Assembly (NCBI RefSeq): GCF_019203965.1
Contig: NZ_CP076448.1
Coordinates: forward strand, 2,495,001-2,559,000
DNA length: 64,000 nucleotides
DNA from: Elioraea tepida
Lineage (GTDB): Bacteria > Pseudomonadota > Alphaproteobacteria > Acetobacterales > Acetobacteraceae
Reading direction: 5' to 3'
The number at the start of each line of letters is the position of its first letter. Position 1 is the first letter of the stretch. Position numbers and translations under genes: made by a program. Positions 16,810 to 26,085 of this stretch are shown here, piece by piece. Under the pieces are notes generated by a model, which worked only from the letters and a program-made list of their open reading frames with translations, did no database searches and was not told where the DNA came from.

Positions 16810-18609
16810 TCAGCCCCGCTTGGCCTCGGCGACCGTAGGCGTCGGAAGATCGAGCCGAATGTGCAGCTCCTTAAGCCGCTCGGGCGGTACGGGAGCCGGG
16901 GCGCCAAGCATCAGATCCTCGGCCTTCTGGTTCATCGGGAACAGCGTCACCTCGCGGATGTTCGGCTCGTCGGCGAGCAGCATCACAATCCGGTCGATCC
17001 CGGGCGCCGAGCCGCCATGCGGCGGCGCCCCGTAGCGGAAGGCGTTCAGCATGCCGCCGAAGCGCGCCTCGACCTCAGACGCCGGGTAGCCCGCGATCTC
17101 GAAGGCCCGGAGCATGATGTCGGGACGGTGGTTTCGGATTGCGCCTGACGAGAGTTCGACGCCGTTGCAGACGATGTCGTACTGGAACGCCTTGATCTCG
17201 AGCGGGTCCATCGTGTTCAGCGCCTCGAGCCCTCCCTGAGGCATCGAGAACGGGTTGTGGCTGAACTCTAGCGCGCCGGTCTCCTCGTTCCGCTCGTACA
17301 TCGGGAAATCGGTGATCCAGCAGAAGCGGAATGCGTTCCGCTCGAGGAGATCGAGTTCGGCGCCGAGGCGTGTGCGCACGAGGCCGGCGAACTTCGCCGC
17401 CGCCGCCGGTTTGTCGCAGGCGAAGAACACAGCGTCGCCGTCGCCGAGGTCGAAGGCGGCGCGGATCCGCTCCGACCGCTCCGGCTCGAGGTTCTTTGCG
17501 ATCGGGCCCTTCGCCTCGCCGCCCTCGAAGATGATGTAGCCGAGCCCGCCTGCCCCCTGCTCCCGCGCCCACTCGTTCAGCTTGTCGAAGAAGCTGCGCG
17601 GCCGCCCGCCCGCGCCCGGGGCGGGGATCGCCCGTACCACCGAGCCGCCAGCGATCGCGCGCGCGAACAGCCCGAACCCGCCGCCTGCGAAGATGTCGGT
17701 AACGTCCTTGATCCGCAGCGGGTTGCGCAGGTCGGGCTTGTCGGAGCCGAACTCGAGCATCGCCTGGTCGAACGGGATGCGCGGGAAGGGCGGCGGCGTC
17801 ACTGCCCGGCCGTTGCCGAACTCCTCGAACACGCCCGCGAGCACCGGTTCGATGGTCGCGAACACGTCCTCCTGGGTGACGAAACTCATCTCGAAGTCGA
17901 GCTGGTAGAACTCGCCCGGGGAACGGTCCGCCCGGGAGGCCTCGTCACGGAAGCAGGGCGCGATCTGGAAATAACGGTCGAAGCCCGCGACCATCACGAG
18001 CTGCTTGAACTGCTGCGGTGCCTGCGGCAGGGCGTAGAACTTCCCCGGGTGTAGCCGTGCCGGCACAAGGAAGTCCCGTGCGCCTTCGGGCGAGGAGGCG
18101 GTGAGGATCGGCGTCTGGAACTCGGTGAAGCCCGCCTCGATCATCCGCCGCCGTATCGAGGCGATCACTTGGGCGCGCAGCATGATGTTCCGGTGCAGCC
18201 GCTCGCGCCGGAGATCGATGAAACGGTAGGTGAGGCGAAGGTCCTCCGGATATTCGGCGTCGCCCGCCACCTGCATCGGCAGGACCTCAGCGGGAGACTG
18301 CACCACGAGCTCACGCACCCGCACCTCGACCCTGCCGGTCGGCAGCTTCTGGTTCACCGTGTCATGGCTGCGCAGAACCACCTCGCCGGTGACGGTGATG
18401 ACGCTCTCGGGGCGCAGCCGCTCGGCTTCGGCGAGATGGGGGTTGCCCTGGTCGAGCACGAGCTGGGTGATGCCGTAGTGGTCACGGAGGTCGATGAACA
18501 GCAGGCCGCCATGGTCACGCTTGCGATGGACCCAGCCGGAGAGCCGAACGGTCGCGCCGGCGTCGGCCTCGCGGAGCTCACCGCAGGTATGGGTGCGATA
18601 GGGGTGCAT
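16810..18609 (-). CDS. aspS: Aspartyl-tRNA synthetase
   Basis: 599 residues, the normal length for bacterial AspRS. It has an N-terminal OB-fold anticodon-binding domain ([20 protein letters not shown]), class II motif 2 in [20 protein letters not shown], the bacterial insertion domain, and motif 3 in [19 protein letters not shown]. It charges tRNA-Asp; whether it also charges tRNA-Asn depends on whether the genome has AsnRS or GatCAB, which is not visible here. It reads towards the GGDEF gene and is divergent from rnd. Confidence 0.97.
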   Translation of the reverse strand: MHPYRTHTCGELREADAGATVRLSGWVHRKRDHGGLLFIDLRDHYGITQLVLDQGNPHLAEAERLRPESVITVTGEVVLRSHDTVNQKLPTGRVEVRVRELVVQSPAEVLPMQVAGDAEYPEDLRLTYRFIDLRRERLHRNIMLRAQVIASIRRRMIEAGFTEFQTPILTASSPEGARDFLVPARLHPGKFYALPQAPQQFKQLVMVAGFDRYFQIAPCFRDEASRADRSPGEFYQLDFEMSFVTQEDVFATIEPVLAGVFEEFGNGRAVTPPPFPRIPFDQAMLEFGSDKPDLRNPLRIKDVTDIFAGGGFGLFARAIAGGSVVRAIPAPGAGGRPRSFFDKLNEWAREQGAGGLGYIIFEGGEAKGPIAKNLEPERSERIRAAFDLGDGDAVFFACDKPAAAAKFAGLVRTRLGAELDLLERNAFRFCWITDFPMYERNEETGALEFSHNPFSMPQGGLEALNTMDPLEIKAFQYDIVCNGVELSSGAIRNHRPDIMLRAFEIAGYPASEVEARFGGMLNAFRYGAPPHGGSAPGIDRIVMLLADEPNIREVTLFPMNQKAEDLMLGAPAPVPPERLKELHIRLDLPTPTVAEAKRG

Positions 18610-18740
18610 CGTCGCTCGGGCGCTCCGGGTCTGGGGGGGTGGCGCGGAAGGAACCGGCAGGGGGCAGGACTGTCAAGCAGGGGCGGCGAGGGGCTCACCC
18701 GGCGTGGTGCGCGGCCGCACCGCCGTGTACAAGGCCGAGG

Positions 18741-19931
18741 ATGCATCGCCCGCCCGAGCCAGGATTCCCCCCTCCCGTCCTGATCGAGACCACGGAGGCG
18801 CTCGCAGCCTTCTGCGACGCCGTGGCGGGGACGGACTTCGTCACCGTGGATACCGAGTTCATGCGCGAACGCACCTATTGGCCGGAGCTCTGCGCGGTTC
18901 AGGTCGCCGGGCCTCACTCGGTGGCGGTCATCGACGCGCAAGCCCCCGGCCTCGACCTCGCGCCGCTCTACGCACTGTTCGACGACCCCCGGACGACCAA
19001 GGTTTTCCACGCCGCGCGGCAGGACATCGAAATCTTCGTGTTGCGCACCGGGCGCGTGCCGCAGCCGCTGTTCGACACCCAGATCGCCGCCATGGTCGCC
19101 GGGTTCGGCGACCAGGTTGGCTATGACGCGCTGGTCGGCGCGCTCACCGGGGCCTCGATCGACAAGGCGTTCCGGTTCAGCGACTGGTCAGCGCGGCCAC
19201 TGACGCCGCAGCAGCTTGCCTACGCCGCGGCGGACGTGACGCATCTCCGCCGCGTCTATGAGAAGCTCCGCGCCAGGCTCGAGCGCGAGGGGCGGCTCGC
19301 CTGGGTGGCGGAGGAGATGGCGGCGCTCGCCGACCCGGCCACCTATCGGATCGACCCGGACGAGGCCTGGCTTCGGCTGAAGCCTCGTTCCGGGAACCGG
19401 CGCTTCCTCGCTATGCTGCGTGCTGCCGCCGCGTGGCGTGAGCGGGAGGCGCAGCGTCTCAACATCCCCCGGCAGCGGGTGGTGAAGGACGAGACCCTGC
19501 TTGAGGTCGCGGCCCAAGCGCCGCGGGACAGGGCGGGCCTGATGCGCGCCCGGGGCTTTCCCCGCGCTCTGGCCGAGGGCCGGTCGGGGGCGGCGCTGCT
19601 TGCCGCCCTGGCCGAGGCGCAGTCTCTTCCCGAGGCGGCGCTTCCCGACGCGCAGGCGCGCGGCAACAGCGGGGCGCGGGCCAGCCCGGCGTTGGTGGCG
19701 CTCTTGAAGGTTCTGCTCCAGGCCAAGTGCGACGAGCACGACGTGGCGCAGAAGCTGATCGCCTCGGCTGACGACCTCGAGCGGCTCGCGGCCGAGGACG
19801 AGCCCGACATTCCGGCGTTACACGGCTGGCGCCGCGCGGTGTTCGGCGAGGCGGCGCTCGCGCTCAAGGCCGGCCGCGTCGCCCTCGCCGCCGAGGGCAG
19901 GCGGATCAAGCTCGTGCCGCTCGGCGGCTGA
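18741..19931 (+). CDS. rnd: Ribonuclease D
   Basis: 396 residues. The DEDDy 3'-exonuclease site is complete: D37 and E39 in VDTEFMRE, D95 in AARQDIE, Y161 and D165 in AYAAADVTHL. An HRDC domain follows (around 205-285, WREREAQRLNIPRQRVVKD). It trims the 3' ends of tRNA precursors and other stable RNAs. The start at ATG 18741 follows an AGGCCGAGG region. Upstream in-frame codons lie antisense to the aspS 5' end and were not used. Confidence 0.95.
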   Translation: MHRPPEPGFPPPVLIETTEALAAFCDAVAGTDFVTVDTEFMRERTYWPELCAVQVAGPHSVAVIDAQAPGLDLAPLYALFDDPRTTKVFHAARQDIEIFVLRTGRVPQPLFDTQIAAMVAGFGDQVGYDALVGALTGASIDKAFRFSDWSARPLTPQQLAYAAADVTHLRRVYEKLRARLEREGRLAWVAEEMAALADPATYRIDPDEAWLRLKPRSGNRRFLAMLRAAAAWREREAQRLNIPRQRVVKDETLLEVAAQAPRDRAGLMRARGFPRALAEGRSGAALLAALAEAQSLPEAALPDAQARGNSGARASPALVALLKVLLQAKCDEHDVAQKLIASADDLERLAAEDEPDIPALHGWRRAVFGEAALALKAGRVALAAEGRRIKLVPLGG

Positions 19932-19949
19932 AGGACGGCGGGGCCCGTC

Positions 19950-21314
19950 TCAGCGTGCGGGCGGGGTGCCAACGCCTGCGGGAGCGATGGCGTTCACGAC
20001 CCGGAGCGCCTGGGTGATGGCGAGGTCGAAGAAGCGGAACACGACCTCGACCGAATAGCCTGCGAGGAAGGAGAGGGCGGCGATCGAGAGGCTGATCTCG
20101 CCGACTGGTGCGTCGACCTTCGTCCCCTCCGGCTGGAAGAACAGGCCGATGCAGCCACCAGGCAGGAAGGCCATGAAGATCCGGAGCAGGGCGTGACGCC
20201 AGTCGCGCGGGTGAAGCTCGCTCGACATGATCTTCTGGTTCAGCCGCCGCACGGCATAGACGGCCCCGCCGAGCACCCCGAAGATCACGGGCAGGTAGTA
20301 GATGCCGAGGGCGCTGAGCAGCGCCCAACCGACCTGCTCGGAGGTGTAGCTTGTGTGCTGGCGTATGTCGCGCACCGAGAGGCCGGGCAGCCAGCTGATC
20401 CAGGTCCAGCTCTCGATCCGAACGAGTTCGGCCTTTTCGCCCGGGGTGGCGCTCGGCCTCTCCTCGCTCGTCACGCCCGTGGTCGCGTCGATCCAGGTCG
20501 CGAGCTCCGATTTGGCGACGTCGTGGCGGAACGCCGCGTCCTGACGCCGCGCGCAGAGAAGCCAGTGGTCTGGCCCCTCGAAGCCGCGCAACAGCCGCTC
20601 CGGTTCTCCCGACAGTCCCGGAAGCAGCGACATGCGCTCACACAGCGGCGGCAGGATCGCCATCCAGACCCCCGGGCGGGGGGTGAAGCCTTCGAGCGCT
20701 GCCCGGTCGGCTGCCGCGATCTCCTGGTCGATCGCCGCGAGAGCGGCTGCCGTGACCCGCACCTGGTCGAGAACGGTCTTTCCGGGCATCGCGTGCACAG
20801 AGACCGCGACCGCGAGCAGCACCGAGAGCACGCCGGCGAGAACGAGCGCGCCGATCGCGACACGGCTCGTCCTTGCCTGACGGCGCATCTCGGCGAACTC
20901 CGGGCGCTGCTGCAGCAGGTCGAGCTCGGGCACGCCGCGGGTGTAGAAGCCGGTGAAGGCGATCGTGTAGGCATCGGGCGGCGCGGCCACGGCATTGAGC
21001 GTGTCGCGCGCGCCGAACAGGAAGGCGACGGCGGCGGCGTCCCGCGCCACGGCTTCCGGCCCAAGCCGCTCGATCTCGGCGAGCCGGCGCAGAAACTCCT
21101 CCTTGGTCGGCGTCTCAGCCGGCGGCTTGGCGGCGAAGGTGGGGTCGGTGAAGGCCCGCTGCAGCATCGCATCGTTCCGGCTCGAGACGAAGGTCCGGGG
21201 CAGGGCGATGTCGGCCAAGCCACGCTCGATCTGGACGAGCCGCAGCGCGTCCGACGGCCGTGCGCGTTCGGCCGAACCGGCTGGCGAGGCGATCGACCCC
21301 TGTCCGTCGGGCAT
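19950..21314 (-). CDS. Membrane protein of unknown function with four predicted helices
   Basis: 454 residues, family not recognised. The first 150 residues are soluble and helical. A first hydrophobic segment lies at about 152-176 (VAIGALVLAGVLSVLLAVAV). A loop of about 150 residues containing C225 and C254 follows; with one helix before it, this loop may be extracytoplasmic. Three more helices are predicted at about 328-355, 376-394 and 408-428. The last contains FLAGYSVEVVFRFFDLAI, a motif I associate with several uncharacterised membrane proteins, though I cannot name a family. ATG 21314 has only a weak GGGGAAG site; an in-frame ATG at 21359 is an alternative. It is convergent with rnd. 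Confidence 0.65.
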   Translation of the reverse strand: MPDGQGSIASPAGSAERARPSDALRLVQIERGLADIALPRTFVSSRNDAMLQRAFTDPTFAAKPPAETPTKEEFLRRLAEIERLGPEAVARDAAAVAFLFGARDTLNAVAAPPDAYTIAFTGFYTRGVPELDLLQQRPEFAEMRRQARTSRVAIGALVLAGVLSVLLAVAVSVHAMPGKTVLDQVRVTAAALAAIDQEIAAADRAALEGFTPRPGVWMAILPPLCERMSLLPGLSGEPERLLRGFEGPDHWLLCARRQDAAFRHDVAKSELATWIDATTGVTSEERPSATPGEKAELVRIESWTWISWLPGLSVRDIRQHTSYTSEQVGWALLSALGIYYLPVIFGVLGGAVYAVRRLNQKIMSSELHPRDWRHALLRIFMAFLPGGCIGLFFQPEGTKVDAPVGEISLSIAALSFLAGYSVEVVFRFFDLAITQALRVVNAIAPAGVGTPPAR

Positions 21315-21533
21315 TGGCTTCCCCGCTTCGGCTGAGCGGCATCCGTGCCGCCAGCGCATGTGCCACGTTCCGTCGTGCGGGACGCGAGCGTACGGCCGGG
21401 CGCCCTCGGAGCGGGCGCCCACCTGATTACCCTACACCTATTCGTGCCCGTTGCGAATCCACCACGTTTCAGGCCCTGTCAGGATGGCCGCCCCGTTCCG
21501 CCGGTCGCGACGTGGCATGCGCTGCTCCGCCGC
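21315..21533. other. Intergenic region with strong hairpin
   Basis: Lies between the start of the unknown membrane protein and the stop of the CoA-transferase. It contains a perfect 8-bp stem, GGGCGCCC, at 21398-21405 and again at 21413-21420, with a 7-base loop. No T-run follows on either strand, so it is not a clear intrinsic terminator. It could be a terminator for the CoA-transferase transcript or part of the membrane protein's leader. Confidence 0.35.
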
Positions 21534-22727
21534 TCACCGCCGCTCCTGCCTGACGACGAGGACGCCCGAGGCGATCAGCGCATCAATCTCCGCCGGCGTC
21601 ATGCCGATTTCGGCGAGCACCTCGCGCCCGTCCGCGCCGATCGTCGGCGAGTCGCGCCTCAGCCCAAGCCGCTCGCCGTCCATCGCGAGCGGCAGGGCGG
21701 GAAGCCGTGTCGGCGTCCCGTCCGGCAGGGTGACGGGCAGAAGCCCTCCTGAGGCATTGAGGTGGGGATCGTCGAACAGCTCGTCGGGCCTGAGGATCGG
21801 GGCGAATGGCAGGCCGCAGGACTCGCAGGCGGCGGCGAGCGCGTCCCGCGTCATCGCCCCGAACCGCGCTTCGAGCGCGGGAATGAGACGGTCGCGGGCG
21901 CGCACCCGGTCGTTGTTCGTGCGGAATGCCGGATCTGCGAACAGATCGTCGAGGCCGAAGGCGCGACAGGCGGCTTCCCATTGCGTATCCGTCACGATCC
22001 CGATGAAGATCTGCTGCCCGTCCGCGGTCTTGAAGATGTCGTACACGCCCCAGGCCGGGGTGCGGACGGACATCGGGTTGAGCGGCTTGCGCGTCATCGC
22101 GTGCATGGCCATATGCTGGCCCATCAGAAACACCGTGTTCTCGTAGAGCGAGGACACGATATGCTTGCCGCGGCCCGTCCTCTCCCGCTCGATCACCGCC
22201 GCGAGCGCGCCGATCGCCCCGAACATCCCACCCATCACGTCGTTGAGCGAGGCGCCGGCGCGCAGCGGCTGGCCCGGCGGGCCGGTCATGTAGGCGAGCC
22301 CACCCATCATCTGCACCACTTCGTCGAGAGCGGTCCGGCCCGAATAGGGCCCATCCTGAAAGCCCTTGTGCGAGACATAGATCAGGCGCGGGTTGCGTGC
22401 CGACAGAGCCGCATAGCCGAAACCCATCCGGTCCATCGCTCCGGGGCGGAAGTTCTCGACGAAGACATCCGCATGATCGATGAGGCGGTAGAGCGCGTCT
22501 CGGCCGCGCGGGTCCTTGAGGTCGATCGCGAGGCTCCGCTTGTTGCGATTGTACATCGCGAAGAAACCCATGCCCGACCCGAGCAGGCGGCGCGTGTTGT
22601 CGCCGTCCGGCGCCGGCTCGACCTTCACCACATCGGCGCCGAGATCTGCAAGAACGAGGCCGCAGGTCGGGCCCATCACCATGTGGGTGAGTTCGACGAC
22701 GCGCAGGTCCTTAAGCGGGGCGGTCAT
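21534..22727 (-). CDS. Class III CoA-transferase (CaiB/BaiF family)
   Basis: 397 residues, the family's usual length. Markers are VVELTHMVMGPTCGLVLADLGADV near the start, the CoA-binding region NRNKRSLAIDLKDPRGRD, and the catalytic aspartate expected at D135 in RTALDEVVQMMGG. These enzymes move CoA between carboxylic acids through an aspartyl-CoA intermediate. The substrate cannot be read from sequence. It is on the same strand as, and 197 bases downstream of, the DUF2064 gene of the nitrile hydratase cluster. A role in activating the resulting acid is conceivable but speculative. Confidence 0.9.
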   Translation of the reverse strand: MTAPLKDLRVVELTHMVMGPTCGLVLADLGADVVKVEPAPDGDNTRRLLGSGMGFFAMYNRNKRSLAIDLKDPRGRDALYRLIDHADVFVENFRPGAMDRMGFGYAALSARNPRLIYVSHKGFQDGPYSGRTALDEVVQMMGGLAYMTGPPGQPLRAGASLNDVMGGMFGAIGALAAVIERERTGRGKHIVSSLYENTVFLMGQHMAMHAMTRKPLNPMSVRTPAWGVYDIFKTADGQQIFIGIVTDTQWEAACRAFGLDDLFADPAFRTNNDRVRARDRLIPALEARFGAMTRDALAAACESCGLPFAPILRPDELFDDPHLNASGGLLPVTLPDGTPTRLPALPLAMDGERLGLRRDSPTIGADGREVLAEIGMTPAEIDALIASGVLVVRQERR

Positions 22728-22924
22728 GATCGGGTTCTCCGCGCTGCTCCGCGTTTTGCCGAGGTCTGAAGCACGCCGTTCCCGGACGGATCGGCGGTGA
22801 TCGCGCGCGAGGGCCCGGCCGGGGCCTTGCGGGCTCGGCCGCGGGAACGCTGTGGTGGGGCGCGCAAGGGATCGGGTGGTCGCATGCGGTTCCTCGTGCG
22901 CACGGCCATATTACGGCGCCTCAG

Positions 22925-23602
22925 CTAGCGGCGCAGGCCAAGTCGGGCAAGCGCCGCACGGGTTGCGGGAGCGGCGGTTGGGTCGGCCTCGAGCTGGGCG
23001 AGAAGGGAGGCGAGATCCGAAACCTGATCGACATCGTCCCAGGCCGGGGCGAGCGCGATCGGGATGCCGGCGCGCGACGCAGCGGCGGTCGTGTCGGCAA
23101 GCACGGTCGGACTTCCCCAGGGGATGTTCTCGAACAAGACGGACGCCGGCGCCGACAGCACGACGGTCCAGTATCCCCCGTCGCCGCTCGGGCCGAACAC
23201 GGCGGAGCCCGGGTCGGCCGAAGCCAGCGCGAGCGCCCGCGCGATGTGCGCCTCCGGCAGGGCGGGCGTGTCGGCGCCGAGCAGCATCACGGGAGCGTGG
23301 CCGCGCGCGAACAGGGCTGCGAAGGTGGTGACGATGCGCGCGCCGAGATCGCCCCCGCCCTGCGGCAGCGCGGGGAGTCCTGTGAGAGCGGCGAGGTCGT
23401 CACAGGCAGAATCGGGTGTCGCGACAACGAACGCCTCGCCGCCAGCGCTCTGCGCGGCGCGTCGTGCCAGAGCCGCGCTGTCGATCAGAAAGGCGCGTGC
23501 GAGCAGCGCCGCACCTGCCTCGCCCAGTGTCGGAACCAGACGCGTCTTGGCCCGCCCGGGTTCCGGCGCCTTCGCCATGACCGCGACCGCAGGCCCCGCC
23601 AT
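22925..23602 (-). CDS. DUF2064 glycosyltransferase (TIGR04282-like)
   Basis: 225 residues with a GT-A nucleotidyl/glycosyltransferase-like fold. The N-terminal nucleotide-binding pattern is MAKAPEPGRAKTRLVPTL; further markers are VVATPDS, LGADTPALPE and GPSGDGGYW. TIGR04282 members are annotated as arsenosugar-biosynthesis glycosyltransferases by genome context; no arsenic genes are seen here. It begins seven bases after the amidase stop, so it belongs to the nitrile hydratase-amidase transcript. What it contributes there is unknown. Confidence 0.8.
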   Translation of the reverse strand: MAGPAVAVMAKAPEPGRAKTRLVPTLGEAGAALLARAFLIDSAALARRAAQSAGGEAFVVATPDSACDDLAALTGLPALPQGGGDLGARIVTTFAALFARGHAPVMLLGADTPALPEAHIARALALASADPGSAVFGPSGDGGYWTVVLSAPASVLFENIPWGSPTVLADTTAAASRAGIPIALAPAWDDVDQVSDLASLLAQLEADPTAAPATRAALARLGLRR

Positions 23603-23609
23603 CGGCGGT

Positions 23610-25004
23610 TCAGCCGAGCGGCGCGAGCGTTGGCGCGGCGCACGCCTGTTCGATCACCCGTGCGGCGGCGAGAGCGAGATCGTCGCGGTAGAGCGCGGCG
23701 GCAACCTGCACGCCGCGCGGCCGCCCTGCGGCGTCAAGCCCGACCGGCACGGCGACCGCGGGCTGGCGCGAGAGGTTGAAGGTGAAGGTCCAGGGCGCCC
23801 AGCGCTGCCAGAGGTCCTCCTCGGGTGCGATGAGAGTCGCGTCCGCCGGGAGCGCCGGCTCCGGAACGGCAGGACAGAGCACCAGATCGTAACGACGATG
23901 GAACGCCGCCATCGCATGCGCAGTCTCGATCACCGCCGCCTGGACGGCGAGGAAGCTCTCGGCATCCATCGGCTCCGTGCGTTGCGCCATCGCGACGAGC
24001 GGAGGGTCAAGCAGGGCGCGTTTCTCTTCTGGAAAGGAGTCGACCAGACGCTTCAGCGCCTGGCCCCATACGGCGGTGAACAGGGCGCGCGTGTCGGGCA
24101 GCGACGGATCGGCCTCCGTCACGATCGCGCCGGCGTCCTCGAGCGCGCGGGCGGCACGCTCGACGGCAGCGAGCGCTCCTTCGTCCGCAGGCGGGTGGAA
24201 CCCGAGGCGCCGCACCACCGCGACCTGGAGCCCCGCCACACCGTTCTGCCACCGATCCAGCCAGCCTGGCACCGGGTCGGGAAGGCAGAACGGGTCGCGC
24301 CAGTCGAAGCGGCTCATGACGGCAAGCATCAGGGCCGCGTCCTCGACCGTGCGCGTCATCGGGCCGGCCACCGCGACCTGGGCGAAGGCGCCGAGCGGCC
24401 ATTGCGGCACCCTGCCGAAGCTCGGCTTGACCCCGACGATGCCGCACCACGAGGCCGGGATCCGGATCGAGCCGCCGGCATCCGTGCCGATATGCAACGG
24501 ACCATAGCCTGCCGCTGCCGCCGCACCGGCTCCCGACGAGGAGCCTCCCGGTGTTAGGCGCGTGTTCCACGGGTTGCGCGTAATCCCGTGCAGCGGGCAA
24601 TCGCCTGGGGATTTCCAGCCGAATTCGGTGGTCGTCGTCTTGCCGAGGATGACGACGCCTGCCGCCTTGAGGCCGACGACCGCCGGGCTGTCGTCCGCCA
24701 CCGGCTGGGGATCGGTCGCGCGGCTGCCGCGTCGGGTCGGGTGGCCCGCGAGGTTCAGGAGGTCCTTCACCGTGGCGGGAACGCCGTCGAGCGGGGAGAG
24801 CGGCCTGCCTGCCCACCAGCGACGTTCGCTCTCCGCCGCCGCCCCCATCGCGCCCTCCGCGTCGACCACGGCCATCGCATTCAGCACCGGCTCGAGCCGG
24901 GCGATCCGGTCAAGGCAGGCGCGCGTGACCTCGCGTGGCGAGAGCGTTCCGCGCGCGTAGCGGGAGGCAAGGTCGGCGGCGCTGAGCGTTGCGGCGTCGC
25001 TCAT
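23610..25004 (-). CDS. Amidase (amidase-signature family)
   Basis: 464 residues. The Ser-cisSer-Lys triad is K80 (VPATVKDLL), S155 (TPGGSSSGAG) and S179 (TDAGGSIRIPA). These enzymes hydrolyse amides to acid and ammonia. The ATG overlaps the nitrile hydratase stop as ATGA, so the two are translationally coupled. This is the classical two-step route nitrile to amide to carboxylic acid. A GatA role is unlikely because no gatB or gatC is adjacent and the context differs. Cytosolic, no signal peptide. Confidence 0.92.
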   Translation of the reverse strand: MSDAATLSAADLASRYARGTLSPREVTRACLDRIARLEPVLNAMAVVDAEGAMGAAAESERRWWAGRPLSPLDGVPATVKDLLNLAGHPTRRGSRATDPQPVADDSPAVVGLKAAGVVILGKTTTTEFGWKSPGDCPLHGITRNPWNTRLTPGGSSSGAGAAAAAGYGPLHIGTDAGGSIRIPASWCGIVGVKPSFGRVPQWPLGAFAQVAVAGPMTRTVEDAALMLAVMSRFDWRDPFCLPDPVPGWLDRWQNGVAGLQVAVVRRLGFHPPADEGALAAVERAARALEDAGAIVTEADPSLPDTRALFTAVWGQALKRLVDSFPEEKRALLDPPLVAMAQRTEPMDAESFLAVQAAVIETAHAMAAFHRRYDLVLCPAVPEPALPADATLIAPEEDLWQRWAPWTFTFNLSRQPAVAVPVGLDAAGRPRGVQVAAALYRDDLALAAARVIEQACAAPTLAPLG

Positions 25005-26002
25005 GACGCCTCCACGGAGGAAGGATCGCGGGCGCGGGCGACGCCGATCATGCTGTCACGGCTCACGAGCAGGGCGAGGCGCTGGTCGCTCCAGCCCTCC
25101 GTGCCGGCGGGGCGCTCGGGGATCACGAGATAGCGGTTCTCGGCGGTGCTGTCATGCACCCTGACCTCGACCTCGTCCGGCAGCCTGAGGCCAAACTCGG
25201 CGAGGACGGCGCGGGGTTCGCGCACGGCGCGGGCGCGATAGGCGCGGCTCTTGTACCAGGCAGGCGGCCGGCCGAGCACGCTGCGCGGGTAGCACGAGCA
25301 GAGCATGCAGACGACGAGATGGTGCAGCCGCTCGGTGTTGAAGAGGGCTGCAAGCCGCGTTCCCGTGACCGGGATGCCGAGACCCTCCGCGGCGGCGTTT
25401 CCGTCACGCGCGAGCAGGGCTGCGAAGGCGGGGTCGGTCCAGGCGCGGGCGACGATCCGCGCGCCGAGATGCTCGCCGCGCCCGTCCATCCGCTCGATCT
25501 CGGCCGTGATCTCCTCGCGCGCGATGATCCCGTGCGCGACCAGCCGCTCGCGCACCGCGATCGCGCGCAGCCGGAGCGGCGAGAGCACAGTCTCGGCCGC
25601 GTCATGATCGGGCTGGTGCACGTGATCGTGGTCGTTGTCGTTGTCGTGATCCTGGTCATGAGGGTGCTCGGGAACGAGATGCGCTCCCGCCGCTACCAGA
25701 CGTTCGGTCTCCTCGGCGATTTCCGCCTCGGTCAGCACCCCCTTCTCCACGAGCAGCGCCGAGAAGGCGGCGATCCAGCGCTCGTAGTAGGGCAGGCTCC
25801 AGTAGGTCGCGTCGTCGAGCTGTTCCTGAATGCGGCGCGTCTCGTCGGTGGTGAAGAAGCCGCGCTTGGCGTCGGCGAGAAGCATGCGGATCGCATCCGC
25901 CTCCTTCTCCCAGTGCGCGTAGTCGTGTTCGTCGCGCTCGATCGCGCCGCCGGCGAGACCGCCAATGTCGTGCGGGCCGCTGCGTTCGGGGAGGGGCTGC
26001 AT
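25001..26002 (-). CDS. Nitrile hydratase: beta N-terminal domain fused to alpha subunit
   Basis: 333 residues. Residues 10-105 match the N-terminal helical part of the beta subunit (HDIGGLAGGAIERDEHDYAH, WEKEADAI, SLPYYERWIAAF). Residues 113-134 are a linker with 7 His and 8 Asp. Residues 140-325 are an alpha subunit with the metal claw VCMLCSC (C232, C235, C237), PPAWYKSRAYRARAV, RPAGTEGWS and RDSMIGVA. The enzyme hydrates nitriles to amides using Co(III) or Fe(III). The claw has Met where Thr or Ser is usual, and the beta C-terminal barrel is missing. The start at 26002 has AAGGAG nine bases upstream. It is coupled to the amidase; no activator gene is seen nearby. A thiocyanate-hydrolase-like activity is an alternative. 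Confidence 0.88.
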   Translation of the reverse strand: MQPLPERSGPHDIGGLAGGAIERDEHDYAHWEKEADAIRMLLADAKRGFFTTDETRRIQEQLDDATYWSLPYYERWIAAFSALLVEKGVLTEAEIAEETERLVAAGAHLVPEHPHDQDHDNDNDHDHVHQPDHDAAETVLSPLRLRAIAVRERLVAHGIIAREEITAEIERMDGRGEHLGARIVARAWTDPAFAALLARDGNAAAEGLGIPVTGTRLAALFNTERLHHLVVCMLCSCYPRSVLGRPPAWYKSRAYRARAVREPRAVLAEFGLRLPDEVEVRVHDSTAENRYLVIPERPAGTEGWSDQRLALLVSRDSMIGVARARDPSSVEAS

Positions 26003-26085
26003 CCTTCGGGGCTCCTTCGGCTCGGTCTCGACAGCGGCGCGGTGGGGCGGCAGTGTGCACGGGAACAATGTCGGGAAGGTCGGCG

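Noticed and set aside
21398-21420. GGGCGCCC hairpin as an intrinsic terminator
   Set aside because: No T-run on either strand, so it is kept only as an intergenic note.
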